This document shows positions 45,093 to 55,287 of a stretch of 64,000 nucleotides of DNA, in pieces. The stretch's first letter is position 1. Every line of letters starts with the position of its first letter. The notes under the pieces are model-generated. The model searched no databases. It had not been told where the DNA came from and was given only the letters and a program-made list of their open reading frames with translations. This DNA comes from Betaproteobacteria bacterium (lineage in GTDB: Bacteria; Pseudomonadota; Gammaproteobacteria; Burkholderiales; SG8-39), in the NCBI GenBank assembly GCA_004297625.1, contig SCTY01000028.1, forward strand, positions 72,848-136,847. The letters are read 5' to 3'. A program made the translations under genes and the position numbers.

Positions 45093-45236
45093 GCTTTCCT
45101 CTCCCGAGGCTCTGTGTTGTCCCTATTCTCGGGAGCGCGCCTGCGGCGCGCAAAGCCGATGTTCTGATCCGCGAATAAGGAGAATTGATCCGTGTAAACT
45201 TCGCATCGCTTTATATTCTGCGCTCCGGAGGAGGAC
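45093..45236. promoter_or_regulatory. Divergent sat-apr / sox promoter region
   Basis: 144 bases shared by the two sulfur operons. Toward soxY there is TATATT at 45212-45217 as a possible -10 and TTGATC at 45185-45190, too far for a standard -35 pairing; the ribosome site GGAGGAGG precedes the soxY ATG. A GC-rich inverted repeat, GCGCGCC-TGC-GGCGCGC, sits at about 45136-45152 and might be an operator. No FNR box is present here, unlike upstream of the other redox operons. Confidence 0.5.
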
Positions 45237-45704
45237 ATGAGCATGAATAATCGACGCAGGAACCTGCTGAAGTCGGCAGGCGCTGCCGCCGCGCTGCTTG
45301 CGGCCGGGCTGCTCAAGCCCGTGGCTGCGCTCGCCGCGACCTGGAACAAGGACGCTTTCGCGGCGAAGAAAGCCGACGACGCGCTCAAGACCATCGGTGC
45401 GGCAAGCGCGGCGCCGAGCGGCGACATCGTGATCGAGGCGCCGCAGATCGCCGAGAACGGCGCGGTCGTGCCGATCGAGATCACGAGCAAGATCGCCGGA
45501 ACCACCTCGATCGCGGTGCTGATCGAGAAGAACCCCTACCCGCTGGTGGCGAAGTTCGACTTCATGGAGGGCGCGCTGCCCTTCGTCAAGGTCAACGTCA
45601 AGATGGCCGAGACTTCGGAAGTGCGGGTGGTCGCGGCGGCCGCCGGCAAGAACTACCTGGCGAGCAAGGAAATCAAGGTAACCATTGGCGGATGCGGAGG
45701 CTGA
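45237..45704 (+). CDS. soxY: Thiosulfate-carrier subunit SoxY
   Basis: 155 aa. A twin-arginine signal (NNRRRNLLKSAGAAAALLAA) exports the folded protein. The C-terminal IGGCGG places the sulfur-binding cysteine on a flexible swinging arm, the defining SoxY feature. With SoxZ it carries sulfur intermediates between Sox enzymes in the periplasm. The start at 45237 follows GGAGGAGG; an ATG two codons later is possible. First of soxYZAXB, one base before soxZ. Confidence 0.96.
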   Translation: MSMNNRRRNLLKSAGAAAALLAAGLLKPVAALAATWNKDAFAAKKADDALKTIGAASAAPSGDIVIEAPQIAENGAVVPIEITSKIAGTTSIAVLIEKNPYPLVAKFDFMEGALPFVKVNVKMAETSEVRVVAAAAGKNYLASKEIKVTIGGCGG

Positions 45705-45705
45705 T

Positions 45706-46002
45706 ATGGCGGGTCCGATGAAAATGCGCGCGACGCTCGGCAGCGGCTACACCGACGTGCGCGTGCTGATGACGCACCCGATGACGACCGAGCAGCAGAG
45801 CAAGGGCCAGCCGCACTTCATCCAGAACCTCACGGTCAAGGTGAACGGCAAGACGGCCATCGAAGGGCAGATCAGCCAGGCCGTCTCGCGCAACCCGGTG
45901 TTCAGCTTCCGGCTGAAAGGCGGCGCGAAGGGCGATAAGATCGAGGTGAGCTGGCTCGACAACAAGGGCGAGACGAACAAGACGGAAACCGCGGTCGCCT
46001 GA
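45706..46002 (+). CDS. soxZ: Sulfur-carrier partner SoxZ
   Basis: 98 aa, immunoglobulin-like fold, no signal peptide, as normal: it rides out through the Tat system with SoxY. Family segments KMRATLGSGYTDVRVLMTHP, QPHFIQNLTVKVNGK, NPVFSFRLKGGAKGDKIEVS and WLDNKGE are all present. ATG 45706 lies one base after the soxY TGA; an in-frame ATG further upstream lies inside soxY and is rejected. Confidence 0.95.
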   Translation: MAGPMKMRATLGSGYTDVRVLMTHPMTTEQQSKGQPHFIQNLTVKVNGKTAIEGQISQAVSRNPVFSFRLKGGAKGDKIEVSWLDNKGETNKTETAVA

Positions 46003-46034
46003 CCGCCGGCCAGGAAAGGAGAAGGAGGAGGAGG

Positions 46035-46826
46035 ATGCGCGCAATCGCATGCGGTACGGTGCTCGCGCTGGCGTTTTCGCCGGCGTTCGCACAGCAGCAA
46101 TCAAAGTTTGCCGATTACCAGAGGATGACCGCTGAGGGCAGCCCGGTGGAGCTCTTCGAGCTCTCCGGTGAAGAGCTGTGGAAGAAGAAGCAGGGGCCGA
46201 GGAACGTATCGCTCGAGCAATGCGACCTCGGCATGGGGCCCGGCGTGCTGAAGGGCGCGTACGCGCGGCTGCCGCGCTACTTCAAGGACGCGGATCGGGT
46301 GATGGACCTCGAAACCCGCCTGCTGTATTGCATGACCAACCTGCAAGGCCGCAGTCCCGAAGAAGCCACCAAGCGCCTCTTCGGCAATGCCAACCAGCCC
46401 TCCGAAATGGAATACCTCTCGGCCTACATCGCCGGGCAGTCGCGCGGCGTGCCCATCGAGCCGGGAAGCTCGCACCCCAGGGAGAAGGAAAGCTACGAGC
46501 TCGGTAAAGCGCTGTTCTTCCACCGCGCCGGCGCGTGGGATTTCTCGTGCGCCTCCTGCCACGGCGAGGAGGACAAGCGCATCCGCATGTCGGAATTGCC
46601 GGTCCTCTCCAGCCCTAAATTTGCGCGGCCGGTAATGGCGACGTGGCCGGCCTACCGGGTATCGAACAGCCAGTTCAAGACCATGCAGTGGCGCATCAAC
46701 GACTGCTACCGGCAGATGCGCATGCCGGAGCCGAAGTACGCCTCCGACGCGACCATTGCGATGAACCTGTACCTCACCGCCACCGCCAAGGGCGAAACCT
46801 ACCGCGGCCCGGGAACGAAGCGCTGA
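46035..46826 (+). CDS. soxA: c-type cytochrome SoxA, mono-heme type
   Basis: 263 aa with a Sec signal (RAIACGTVLALAFSPAFA). One heme site, FSCASCHGEED, and the modified-cysteine ligand in INDCYRQMRMPEP, where the Cys becomes a persulfide in known SoxA. The N-terminal half has EQCDLG and LYCMTN cysteines, the disulfide that replaces the first heme of diheme SoxA. With SoxX it joins thiosulfate to SoxY. A GGAGAAGGAGGAGG run precedes the ATG. Confidence 0.94.
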   Translation: MRAIACGTVLALAFSPAFAQQQSKFADYQRMTAEGSPVELFELSGEELWKKKQGPRNVSLEQCDLGMGPGVLKGAYARLPRYFKDADRVMDLETRLLYCMTNLQGRSPEEATKRLFGNANQPSEMEYLSAYIAGQSRGVPIEPGSSHPREKESYELGKALFFHRAGAWDFSCASCHGEEDKRIRMSELPVLSSPKFARPVMATWPAYRVSNSQFKTMQWRINDCYRQMRMPEPKYASDATIAMNLYLTATAKGETYRGPGTKR

Positions 46827-46838
46827 GAGGAGACGACG

Positions 46839-47465
46839 ATGAGACGATTGTTGCTTGCTTCTGTCGCCGCCTCGCTCGCGGCGTGCACGACCCCTGGTGC
46901 GGTCGGCGAGAGGCCGAAGGCCTCGGCCAGCGAGCTCGACAAGGTCACCGCGGTGCTGAAGCGCGATTTCCACGAGCGCGGCCAGGCGAAGATGAATCGC
47001 GTGGAGCTCGATGAAGTGCAGCGCCTGTGCAACCTGAACGCCGACAATCCGCCCGCCGAGGCGGCCAAGCGGATCGAGGAGGCGCAGCTGAAGACCATCA
47101 AGTTTCCGAGTGGAAGCCTGATGGGCGACTGGCAGCGCGCCGAGAAGGTGGCGCAGAACGGCCGCGGCAGCATGTGGAGCGACAAGCCGGGCGCGCCGGC
47201 CGGCGGAAGCTGCTACAACTGCCACCAGATCTCTCCGAAGGAGACTTCTTTCGGCACGATCGGACCGAGCCTGCTCGGCTTCGGCAAGCAACGCGGCAAC
47301 GGCCCCGAGATGCAGAAGTACGTCTACGGCAAGATCTACAACTCGAAGGCGTACAACGCCTGCTCGACGATGCCGCGCCTGGGCTACGCCGGCACGCTGA
47401 GCGAGGAGCAGATCAAGGATCTGGTCGCGCTGCTCCTCGATCCGGCCTCGCCGGTAAACAAGTAA
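46839..47465 (+). CDS. soxX: c-type cytochrome SoxX, predicted lipoprotein
   Basis: 208 aa. The signal RRLLLASVAASLAACTTPGA ends in a lipobox (LAAC), so this SoxX is probably lipid-anchored. One heme site, SCYNCHQISP, with methionine ligand in CSTMPRLGY. An extra 90-residue N-terminal helical domain (KRDFHERGQAKMNRVELDEV) precedes the cytochrome fold, placing it in the long SoxX group. Passes electrons from SoxA to the respiratory chain. Twelve bases after soxA with AGAGGAG. Confidence 0.93.
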   Translation: MRRLLLASVAASLAACTTPGAVGERPKASASELDKVTAVLKRDFHERGQAKMNRVELDEVQRLCNLNADNPPAEAAKRIEEAQLKTIKFPSGSLMGDWQRAEKVAQNGRGSMWSDKPGAPAGGSCYNCHQISPKETSFGTIGPSLLGFGKQRGNGPEMQKYVYGKIYNSKAYNACSTMPRLGYAGTLSEEQIKDLVALLLDPASPVNK

Positions 47466-49148
47466 TTGCATAGAAGAGAGTTCCTGCGCCTGCTCGCCGC
47501 CGCGGCGGCCGCGGGCGCGAGCTTTCACCCTCGCGACAGCGCGGCGCAGGCGGCCGCCGAGCTCTACGACGTGCCGCCGTTCGGCAATGTCTCTCTGCTG
47601 CACGTCACCGACGTGCACGCCCAGCTCCTGCCGGTCTATTTCCGCGAGCCGAGCGTCAATTTCGGCAACGGGAAGCCTCCGCATCTGGTTGGAGACGCAT
47701 TACTTAAGGAATTCAAAATCCCGAAAGGCGGCGCGCTCGCCTACGCGTTCACCCACCTCGACTTCGAAAGACTCGCGCGCCGCTACGGCAAAGTCGGCGG
47801 CTATGCGCATCTCGCGACGCTGGTGAAGCGCGTGCGCGCCTCGCGGCCCCACGCGCTGCTCCTCGACGGCGGCGATAGCTGGCAAGGATCCGCCACCGCG
47901 CTGTGGACGCGCGGCGCCGACATGATCGGCGCGCAAAAGCGCCTGGGCATCGACATGATGACGGCGCACTGGGAGTTCACGTACGGCGCCGAGCGGGTCG
48001 CCGAAGCGGTGGAAAAGGAGCTCGCGCCGGTCGAATTCGTCGCGCAGAACGTGAAGACGGCCGACTTCGAGGATCCGGTATTCAAGCCTTACAGCCTGCG
48101 CAGCGTGAACGGCGTGAGCGTTGCGGTGATCGGCCAGGCGTTCCCGTATACGCCGATCGCGAACCCGCGCTACATGGTTCCCAACTGGAGCTTCGGCATC
48201 CAGGAGGCGCGGCTGCAGAGCCTCGTCGACGAGGCGCGCGCGAAAGGCGCCCGCGCGGTGGTGCTGCTTTCGCATAACGGCATGGACGTCGATCTCAAGC
48301 TCGCCTCGCGGGTGAAGGGCATCGACGCCATCCTCGGCGGCCACACGCACGACGGCGTTCCGGCACCGGCGCAGGTCGGGCGCACGCTGGTGACGAACGC
48401 CGGCTCGAACGGCAAGTTTCTCGGCGTGCTGGACCTCGACGTGGGCGCGGGCGGGGTCGCCGGTTACCGCTACCGCCTCCTGCCCGTGTTTGCGAACCTC
48501 CTGCCGGCGGACGCGGAAATGTCGGCCTACATCGAATCGGTGCGCCGCCCGCATCGGGCCAAGCTCGCGGAGCGGCTCGCGCTCACCGAAGGCCTTCTCT
48601 ACCGGCGCGGCAACTTCAACGGCAGCTTCGACCAGCTCATCCTCGAGGCCCTCCTCGCCGAGAAAAACGCCGAGATCGCCTTCTCCCCCGGGTTTCGCTG
48701 GGGGACGACGCTCCTGCCCGGAGATCCCATCACGTTCGAGCACGTGATGGATCAGACGGCGATCACGTATCCCTACTCGACGCTGAACCAGCTCACCGGC
48801 GCGCAGATCAAGGCGATCCTGGAAGACGTGGCCGACAACCTCTTCAACCCCGACCCGTACCTCCAGCAGGGCGGCGACATGGTGCGCGTCGGCGGCATGA
48901 CGTACGCATGCGAGCCAGGCGCGCGCATCGGGGCGCGCATCTCGGACATGCGCCTCGGCGGCAAGCCGCTGGACGCGGATCGCACCTACCGCGTCGCCGG
49001 CTGGGCGCCGGTCGCCGAAGGGGCGAGCGGCGAGCCGATCTGGGAGGTGGTGGCGCGCTACCTGCGGGGGAAAAAGGCCGTGCCTGCCCTGCGCGTGAAC
49101 TCTCCCCGCTTGATCGGCGTCAAAGCCAATCCCGGCATAGCGGCATAA
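47466..49148 (+). CDS. soxB: Sulfate thiol esterase SoxB
   Basis: 560 aa. Tat signal HRREFLRLLAAAAAAGASF from a TTG start that directly follows the soxX stop (TAATTG); no ATG is available. 5'-nucleotidase-like dimanganese site: HVTDVHAQLLPVYFREPSVN, LLDGGDSWQGS, SHNGMDVD and GGHTHDGVP. It hydrolyses sulfate from SoxY-bound thiosulfate. Last sox gene in the window; soxCD does not follow, so the remaining sulfane on SoxY must be removed another way. Confidence 0.95.
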   Translation: MHRREFLRLLAAAAAAGASFHPRDSAAQAAAELYDVPPFGNVSLLHVTDVHAQLLPVYFREPSVNFGNGKPPHLVGDALLKEFKIPKGGALAYAFTHLDFERLARRYGKVGGYAHLATLVKRVRASRPHALLLDGGDSWQGSATALWTRGADMIGAQKRLGIDMMTAHWEFTYGAERVAEAVEKELAPVEFVAQNVKTADFEDPVFKPYSLRSVNGVSVAVIGQAFPYTPIANPRYMVPNWSFGIQEARLQSLVDEARAKGARAVVLLSHNGMDVDLKLASRVKGIDAILGGHTHDGVPAPAQVGRTLVTNAGSNGKFLGVLDLDVGAGGVAGYRYRLLPVFANLLPADAEMSAYIESVRRPHRAKLAERLALTEGLLYRRGNFNGSFDQLILEALLAEKNAEIAFSPGFRWGTTLLPGDPITFEHVMDQTAITYPYSTLNQLTGAQIKAILEDVADNLFNPDPYLQQGGDMVRVGGMTYACEPGARIGARISDMRLGGKPLDADRTYRVAGWAPVAEGASGEPIWEVVARYLRGKKAVPALRVNSPRLIGVKANPGIAA

Positions 49149-49160
49149 TCGTGTGTCGTC

Positions 49161-49183
49161 CGCCCCGTGGACGGGGCGTTATT
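49161..49183 (+). terminator. Weak hairpin terminator candidate after soxB
   Basis: CGCCCCGT-GG-ACGGGGCG forms an eight-base-pair stem (49161-49178) followed by only TTATT, so termination would be partial. It separates the sox operon from the MacAB-like genes 14 bases further on. Confidence 0.4.
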
Positions 49184-49191
49184 CCACGAAG

Positions 49192-50738
49192 ATGAAATCC
49201 CTACTGCGCCCTCTCGCGCTCGTCCTGCTCGTGCTCGCCGCGGCCGCCGGCGGCTATTTCTGGTACCAGTCGCGCAGCCCGGACGGCGAAGTGAAGTACC
49301 GCCTCGCGAAGATCGAGCGCGGGTCCATGGCCTCGGTCGTGGTGGCGAGCGGCACGCTGAACGCCGTGACCACCGTGCAGGTCGGCTCGCAGATCTCCGG
49401 CCAGGTGAAGGAAATCTTCGCCGACTTCAATACGCCGGTGAAGAAAGGCCAGGTCATCGCGCGCATCGATCCGGCGACCTACGAGCTGCGCGTCAACCAG
49501 ACGCGCGCCGACGTCGACTCCGCGCAGAGCGCGGTGGCGGTGGCGCGCTCCAACCTCATCGCGCAGCAGGCCGAGCTCGGCAAGACGCGGGTGACGCTGC
49601 TCGACGCCGAGCGCGACCTCGAGCGCAAGAAAATGCTCGTCGACAAGAAATTCATCTCTCCGGCGGAGCTCGACAAGGCGCGCACCGTGTACGACACCAC
49701 GCGCGAGCAGATCAAGGCGGTGCAGGCGCAGATCCAGGTGAGCGAGGCGCAGGTGCAAAGCGCGCTCGCGACGGTCAAGCAGCGCGAATCGCTGCTGCGG
49801 CAGGCGCAAGTCGATCTCGAGCGCACCATCATCCGGGCGCCGGTCGACGGCACGGTCATCCTGCGCAACGTCGACGCGGGCCAGACCGTGGCGGCGAGCC
49901 TGCAGGCGCCGGTGCTTTTCACCATCGCCCGCGACCTGCGCGACATGCAGGTCGAGGCGGCGATCGACGAAGCGGACGTGGGACGGCTGCGCGTGGGCCT
50001 GCCGGCCAGCTTCAGCGTCGACGCCTTCCCGCGGCGCAGCTTCTCGGGCGAGATCAAGCAGATCCGCAAGTCGCCGCAGAACGTCCAGAACGTGGTGAGC
50101 TACACGGTGGTCATCTCGGCGCAGAACTCGGATCTCGCGCTGCTGCCCGGGATGACGGCCAACGTGCGCATCGTCGTGGAGAGCCGCGACAACGCCCTCA
50201 AAGTGCCCAACGCCGCCTTGCGCTGGCGCCCGGCGGGCGCGCCGCAGGCTCAGCCAGCGGACGTTCCGGCGCAGCAGGCGGGCGGCCAGGCGGTGCAGCA
50301 GTTCCGCTCGCGCCTCGTCGAGGAGCTGAAGCCGAGCGAAACGCAGCAAGCCAAGCTCGAGGAGATCTTCGCCGAGTCGAGGCAAAAGATGGCGCGCGTA
50401 CGCGACCTGCCGAAGGACGCGGACCGCCGCCGGCAGGTCGAGCGCATCCGCGGCGAGACGAACGCGCGCATCGCCGAAATCCTCACGCCCGAGCAGCGGC
50501 CCGCGTGGGAGCGCTTGCTCGCGGAGTCGGGCGGCCGCGGCCAGGCGGCGAGCGGCCGCGTGTACGTGCTGGAGAACGGCGAGCCCAAAGCCATCGACGT
50601 GCGGCTCGGCCTGACCGACGGCTCGAGCACCGAGCTTCTCGGCGGCCTCGCCGAAGGCACCGAGGTCATCGTCGGCGTGGGCGAGCCCGGGCGGGCGGCG
50701 CAGCCCTCCGGCGGGTTCCCCAAAGGCCGCTTCTTCTG

Positions 50739-50739
<1 letters not shown>
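49192..50739 (+). CDS. MacA-like periplasmic adaptor with a Spy-like insertion
   Basis: About 515 aa. One N-terminal membrane segment (PLALVLLVLAAAAGGYFWYQ), then the HlyD/MacA core: VQVGSQISGQVKEIFADF, a long coiled coil of about 130 residues, IIRAPVDGTVILRNVDAGQT and a beta-barrel. Between the barrel and the C-terminal domain lies an extra helical stretch (SETQQAKLEEIFAESRQKMA, ending ILTPEQRPAWERLL) that resembles the LTPEQ-type Spy/CpxP periplasmic chaperone module. Links the MacB-type ABC pump to the outer membrane. Start ATG 49192 has only a weak ribosome site. Confidence 0.85.
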
Positions 50740-51439
<700 letters not shown>

Positions 51440-51443
<4 letters not shown>

Positions 51444-52672
51444 GCGCCCTGCAGCTTCTGCGCGTGGCGCTGCGCGCGCTCGCGATCAACAAGCTGCGCA
51501 GCGCGCTCACCATGCTCGGCATCGTGATCGGCGTGGGCGCCGTGATCGTCATGATGGCGGTCGGCGCGGGCGCCCAGGCCCGGGTCGAGGAACAGATCCG
51601 CGCGCTCGGCTCCAACCTGCTGATGATCATGCCCGGAACCACCACGGCGGGCGGCGTGCGCATGGGGTTCGGCTCGAGCTCCACGCTCTCGGAGGAGGAC
51701 GTGGCGGCGATCAATCGCGAGATTCCCGATGTGCTCGCCGCGCCGGCGCTGCGCGGCAGCGCGCAGGTAGTCTGGGGCAACGCCAACTGGTCGACGGTGA
51801 TCTTCGGCGTCACGCCGGAGTACCTCGAAGTGCGGCAGTGGCCGCTCGTCGCGGGCCGCAGCTTCGAGCCCGCCGAGATGGCCTCGGGCGGCAAGGTTTG
51901 CCTGATCGGCGCCACGGTGGCGAAGCAGCTTTTCGGCTCGGCGGACCCGCTCGACCAGCAGATCCGCATCAAGCGCGTGCCGTTCACGGTGATCGGCGTG
52001 CTCGAAACCAAGGGGCAAACCCTTTACGGCAGCGACCAGGACGACCTGATCCTCATGCCCATCAGCACCGCGCGCAGCCGCGTGCTCGGCTCGGCGACCC
52101 AGGCGAAGCAGCGCGCGGTGGGCACCATCTGGGTGAAGATGGCCGAGGGCACCGATTCCAAGGCCATGGAAGACCAGGTGCGCGGGCTGCTGCGCCAGCG
52201 CCACCGGCTGCAGCCCGGCGCCGACGACGACTTCTCGCTGCGCAACCTCGCCGAAGTGATGGCGGCGCAGGAGGCTTCGAGCCGCGTGCTCGCGCTGCTC
52301 CTCGCCGCGGTGGCGTCGGTGTCGCTGCTCGTCGGCGGCATCGGCATCATGAACATCATGCTGGTCTCCGTGACGGAGCGCACGCGCGAGATCGGCCTGC
52401 GCATGGCGGTAGGCGCCCGCACGCGCGATATCCTCGGCCAGTTCCTCGTCGAGGCGGTGACGCTTTCGCTCATCGGCGGGCTGATCGGCGTCGCCCTCGG
52501 CATGGGCGCCGCGGCCGCGATCGCCCACTTCGCCGGATGGCGCGTGCTGTTATCGCCTCAAGCGGTCGCTCTGTCCGTCGCCTTCGCGCTGGTGATCGGC
52601 ATCTTCTTCGGCTTCTACCCTGCCCGCAAAGCCGCACGCCTCAACCCGGTGGAGGCGCTGCGCTTCGAGTAG
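51440..52672 (+). CDS. MacB-type ABC transporter permease (FtsX family)
   Basis: 410 aa. Helix 1 MLGIVIGVGAVIVMMAVGAG, a periplasmic MacB_PCD domain (residues about 45-270), then three helices: ALLLAAVASVSLLVGGIGIM, LIGGLIGVALGMGAAAAIAH and VALSVAFALVIGIFFGFYPA, ending ARLNPVEALRFE, the standard FtsX close. Exports peptides, siderophores or drugs from the periplasm through an outer channel; substrate unknown. Convergent with the TfpX/TfpZ gene, 9 bases apart. Confidence 0.92.
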
Positions 52673-52681
52673 AGGCTGTCG

Positions 52682-53503
52682 CTAGGGTTTTTCGATCAAC
52701 AGCATCTTGACCGGCTGCGCGGTCTGGCGATCGATCAGCACCGCCACCCATCCATGCCGCGCGCGCAAGCGCAAGTGCCGGACGTCCCTCTCGGCCACGC
52801 CGGATTTCGCGAGCCACTCGTCGATGATCTTGCCGGCGGCCGGCTCAATCTCGCGCACGCGAGCGATGGGATCGGCCTTGGCCAGGATCTCGCGCCGGGA
52901 ATCCGCGTACGGTACGTAGTACTTCGGGAAGTGCTGCAAATCCTCGCCCGCCAGGTTCGCATCGAGCAGCTTCTGCTGCTCGGCCCGGTCGTTCGGCCAC
53001 TCGCCCCCGACCAGCATGGGCCCCGTCCAGGGCGCCCTGCGGAATTGCTCGAACCGCGCCGCGGCGAGCCGCTCGGGCCGGAGCTCTACCGCGCTCACCA
53101 CCTCGAAGCGGTCCTTCACGAATACGATGAATGCGGGCCGCGCGAGGAAGATGATGTGGGCGCCGTACAAGAGCGCCGCAAGCTGAAATACCGCGATCGC
53201 AGCGAGATCGAACTTGAGGCCCCATTTGCCGGGCTTGAAGACGATCAGGGTGAGCAGCGGCCCGATGACGACGTCCACGCCGATCAGGATGAGCGCCAGG
53301 TCGTTGCCGCCGGCTGCCTGGAATAGCGGCGGCGGGTACCACACCATGAGCATGAGCGCGAGCATGGCCGCGGCGATCCCGGCGCTGATAAGCAGGTGCG
53401 CGCCGGATGCGTGCCAGCGTGTCAGCCGGCGCTTTTCGGCTCTTGTGCGCGAGAGGCCCGCAGCAGGCGCTCCCGTCATGGCGGTGGCTTCGCTCTTGTC
53501 CAT
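52682..53503 (-). CDS. TfpX/TfpZ-family type IV pilin accessory protein
   Basis: 273 aa. Three to four N-terminal helices (ISAGIAAAMLALMLMVWYPP, LILIGVDVVIGPLLTLIVF, LAAIAVFQLAALLYGAHIIF) precede a soluble domain. The WYPPPLFQAAGGNDLALILI and GVDVVIGPLLTL motifs are diagnostic of the TfpX/TfpZ family, inner-membrane proteins that assist assembly of particular pilins. No pilin gene is nearby, so the partner must lie elsewhere. Position beside a glycan cluster may be incidental. Confidence 0.85.
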   Translation of the reverse strand: MDKSEATAMTGAPAAGLSRTRAEKRRLTRWHASGAHLLISAGIAAAMLALMLMVWYPPPLFQAAGGNDLALILIGVDVVIGPLLTLIVFKPGKWGLKFDLAAIAVFQLAALLYGAHIIFLARPAFIVFVKDRFEVVSAVELRPERLAAARFEQFRRAPWTGPMLVGGEWPNDRAEQQKLLDANLAGEDLQHFPKYYVPYADSRREILAKADPIARVREIEPAAGKIIDEWLAKSGVAERDVRHLRLRARHGWVAVLIDRQTAQPVKMLLIEKP

Positions 53504-53508
53504 CTCCC

Positions 53509-55287
53509 CTAACTTTTTATCTTAGCGCCGGCGCACCATCCACGCCACATGGCGCGGTAAGCCGTTTCGAGGTCCGCGGTAAAGCGCCGCGGATCGGCCA
53601 GCGGCGATGCAGCGACCCGCTCGCGCAGTTCGCGCCGCATGCGCTCGAGGTGCCCGAGGTCGTGCGCCAGTCGTGCGGCGATCTCGACGTATTCCTCCTC
53701 GCTCGTGGCGACAAGCTCGGAAAGGCCGACGACGTTGAGCACGCTTGCGCCGCCGCGCGAAACCACCGTGCGCCCGCTCAGCGTAACGACCGGAACGCCC
53801 ATCCACAGCGCATGGCAGGTCGTGGTGCCCCCGGTGTACGGGAAGGTGTCGAGACCGATGTCCACCCGGTTGTGAAGCGCAAGGTAGGCTGAAACGGAAA
53901 CGCGCCCCTGAACCTCGACGCGGGCAGGATCGACGCCGTGGCGCGCGAACTGCTGCGCGATCAGCTCGAAGATCTGTTCCATGCCCGGCGCGACGAGGAG
54001 CAGGCGCGAGCTCGGCACCTTGCGCAGGACCCGGCTCCAGGCGGCGATCACCGCAGCGTTTACTTTTGCGAAATTCTGCAGCGCGCCGAAGGTCACGGCC
54101 CTCTCGCCGCGCGCCGGCAGCGGCCCGACCGTCGGGGCATCGTTGGGCGGCGAATAGCACCACTGGCTGTTCGGCAGGCGCACGAGAGTCTCGGTGTGAT
54201 AACGCGCCCACTCTGCCGGGCAGGCATGCCAGTCGGTGAGCCGGTAATCGATCGCTTCGAGCCCGGTGGTGTTGAGATAGCCCAGCCAGCTCGCCTGCAC
54301 GGGCGCGGGCTTGCGCGCAAAAAGCAGCATCCGCTTGCCGCCGGCCGTATGCCCGGCGAGATCCACGAGGATGTCGACCGCATCGTCGCGGATTTGCCGC
54401 GCCAGCTCTTCGTTGCCGGAAGACGCGGTCGCGTGCCATCCATCGGCGAGAACGCGCAGCCGTTTGGTGTGCTCGTCCTCGGGAACCACGTCCGAGTAGC
54501 ACAGGACCTCGAACTGCGAGCGGTCGCGGCACGCGAGGACCGGCTCGAGGAAATACGCCACCGGGTGATTGCGGAAGTCGGGCGAGACGTAGCCGATCCT
54601 GAGCTTGCGCTCGGAGCCCGGCGCGTTGCGGTGCGCGAGCGCGGCGAGCCCCGCCGCCTGGCGCTTCGCCCACGAGAGATGCTCCTGATATATGGCTTCG
54701 GGCTGCGCGGCGGTCACGTAGTTCAGCGCAAAAAGCAGGTTGCTCGGCGCCGTTCCGTGCGGATCGAGCTCCGCGGCCCGGCGGAACTCGCCTACGGCCG
54801 CTTCAGCCTGCCCCAGGCCGAGCAGGCAGCCGCCCAGCTCTTCATGCGTCCCGGCGTCCTCCGGCGCGAGGCGCAGCGCCGCTTCGAAGCTCGCCTTGGC
54901 GTCGAGCGGCCGCTCGATCCCGCTCAAGGCCGAGCCGAGCGCCGAATGCCACTGCGCGCGCGACGGGTCGAGCTCCAAGGCGCGGCGAAGATGCTCGACG
55001 CCTTCCTGCCGCTCGCCCAGCTGGACCTTCAGCGCACCGAGGTTGAACCAGGCCTGCGCGAGCTCTCGATCGGCGGCGATTGCTTCGCGATAGCGGCGCT
55101 CGGCCTCCCCGTGCGCGCCCCTGGATTGCAGAATCACCCCGAGATTCGCGAGCGCTTTCGCGTGTCCCGGATCGATCGCGAGCACCTTGCGGCAGCAGGC
55201 TTCGGCTTCGTCGAGGCGCCCGGCATCAAGATACCCCACTGCAAGGCTGTGCAGCGCGTTCGCCTCGGCGTTTGCATCTCCCGTCAT
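53509..55287 (-). CDS. TPR protein with O-GlcNAc-transferase-like domain (SPINDLY type)
   Basis: 592 aa. Residues 1-190 are about five TPR units (HSLAVGYLDAGRLDEAEACC, NLGVILQSRGAHGEAERRY). The rest is the Glyco_transf_41 catalytic region: LRIGYVSPDFRNHPVAYFLE, DILVDLAGHTAGGKRMLLFA, WLGYLNTTGLEAIDYRLTD, FGALQNFAKVNAAVIAAW and DTFPYTGGTTTCHALWMGVP. Probably adds a sugar to protein hydroxyls; acceptor unknown. ATG 55287 overlaps the upstream gene's stop by ATGA. Last gene of the minus-strand glycan operon and 5 bases from the TfpX gene, so pilin or flagellin glycosylation is possible (inference). Confidence 0.88.
   Translation of the reverse strand: MTGDANAEANALHSLAVGYLDAGRLDEAEACCRKVLAIDPGHAKALANLGVILQSRGAHGEAERRYREAIAADRELAQAWFNLGALKVQLGERQEGVEHLRRALELDPSRAQWHSALGSALSGIERPLDAKASFEAALRLAPEDAGTHEELGGCLLGLGQAEAAVGEFRRAAELDPHGTAPSNLLFALNYVTAAQPEAIYQEHLSWAKRQAAGLAALAHRNAPGSERKLRIGYVSPDFRNHPVAYFLEPVLACRDRSQFEVLCYSDVVPEDEHTKRLRVLADGWHATASSGNEELARQIRDDAVDILVDLAGHTAGGKRMLLFARKPAPVQASWLGYLNTTGLEAIDYRLTDWHACPAEWARYHTETLVRLPNSQWCYSPPNDAPTVGPLPARGERAVTFGALQNFAKVNAAVIAAWSRVLRKVPSSRLLLVAPGMEQIFELIAQQFARHGVDPARVEVQGRVSVSAYLALHNRVDIGLDTFPYTGGTTTCHALWMGVPVVTLSGRTVVSRGGASVLNVVGLSELVATSEEEYVEIAARLAHDLGHLERMRRELRERVAASPLADPRRFTADLETAYRAMWRGWCAGAKIKS

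Noticed and set aside
45185..45199. TTGATCCGTGTAAAC before soxY as an FNR box
   Set aside because: Only the left half-site matches; the right half has no ATCAA.
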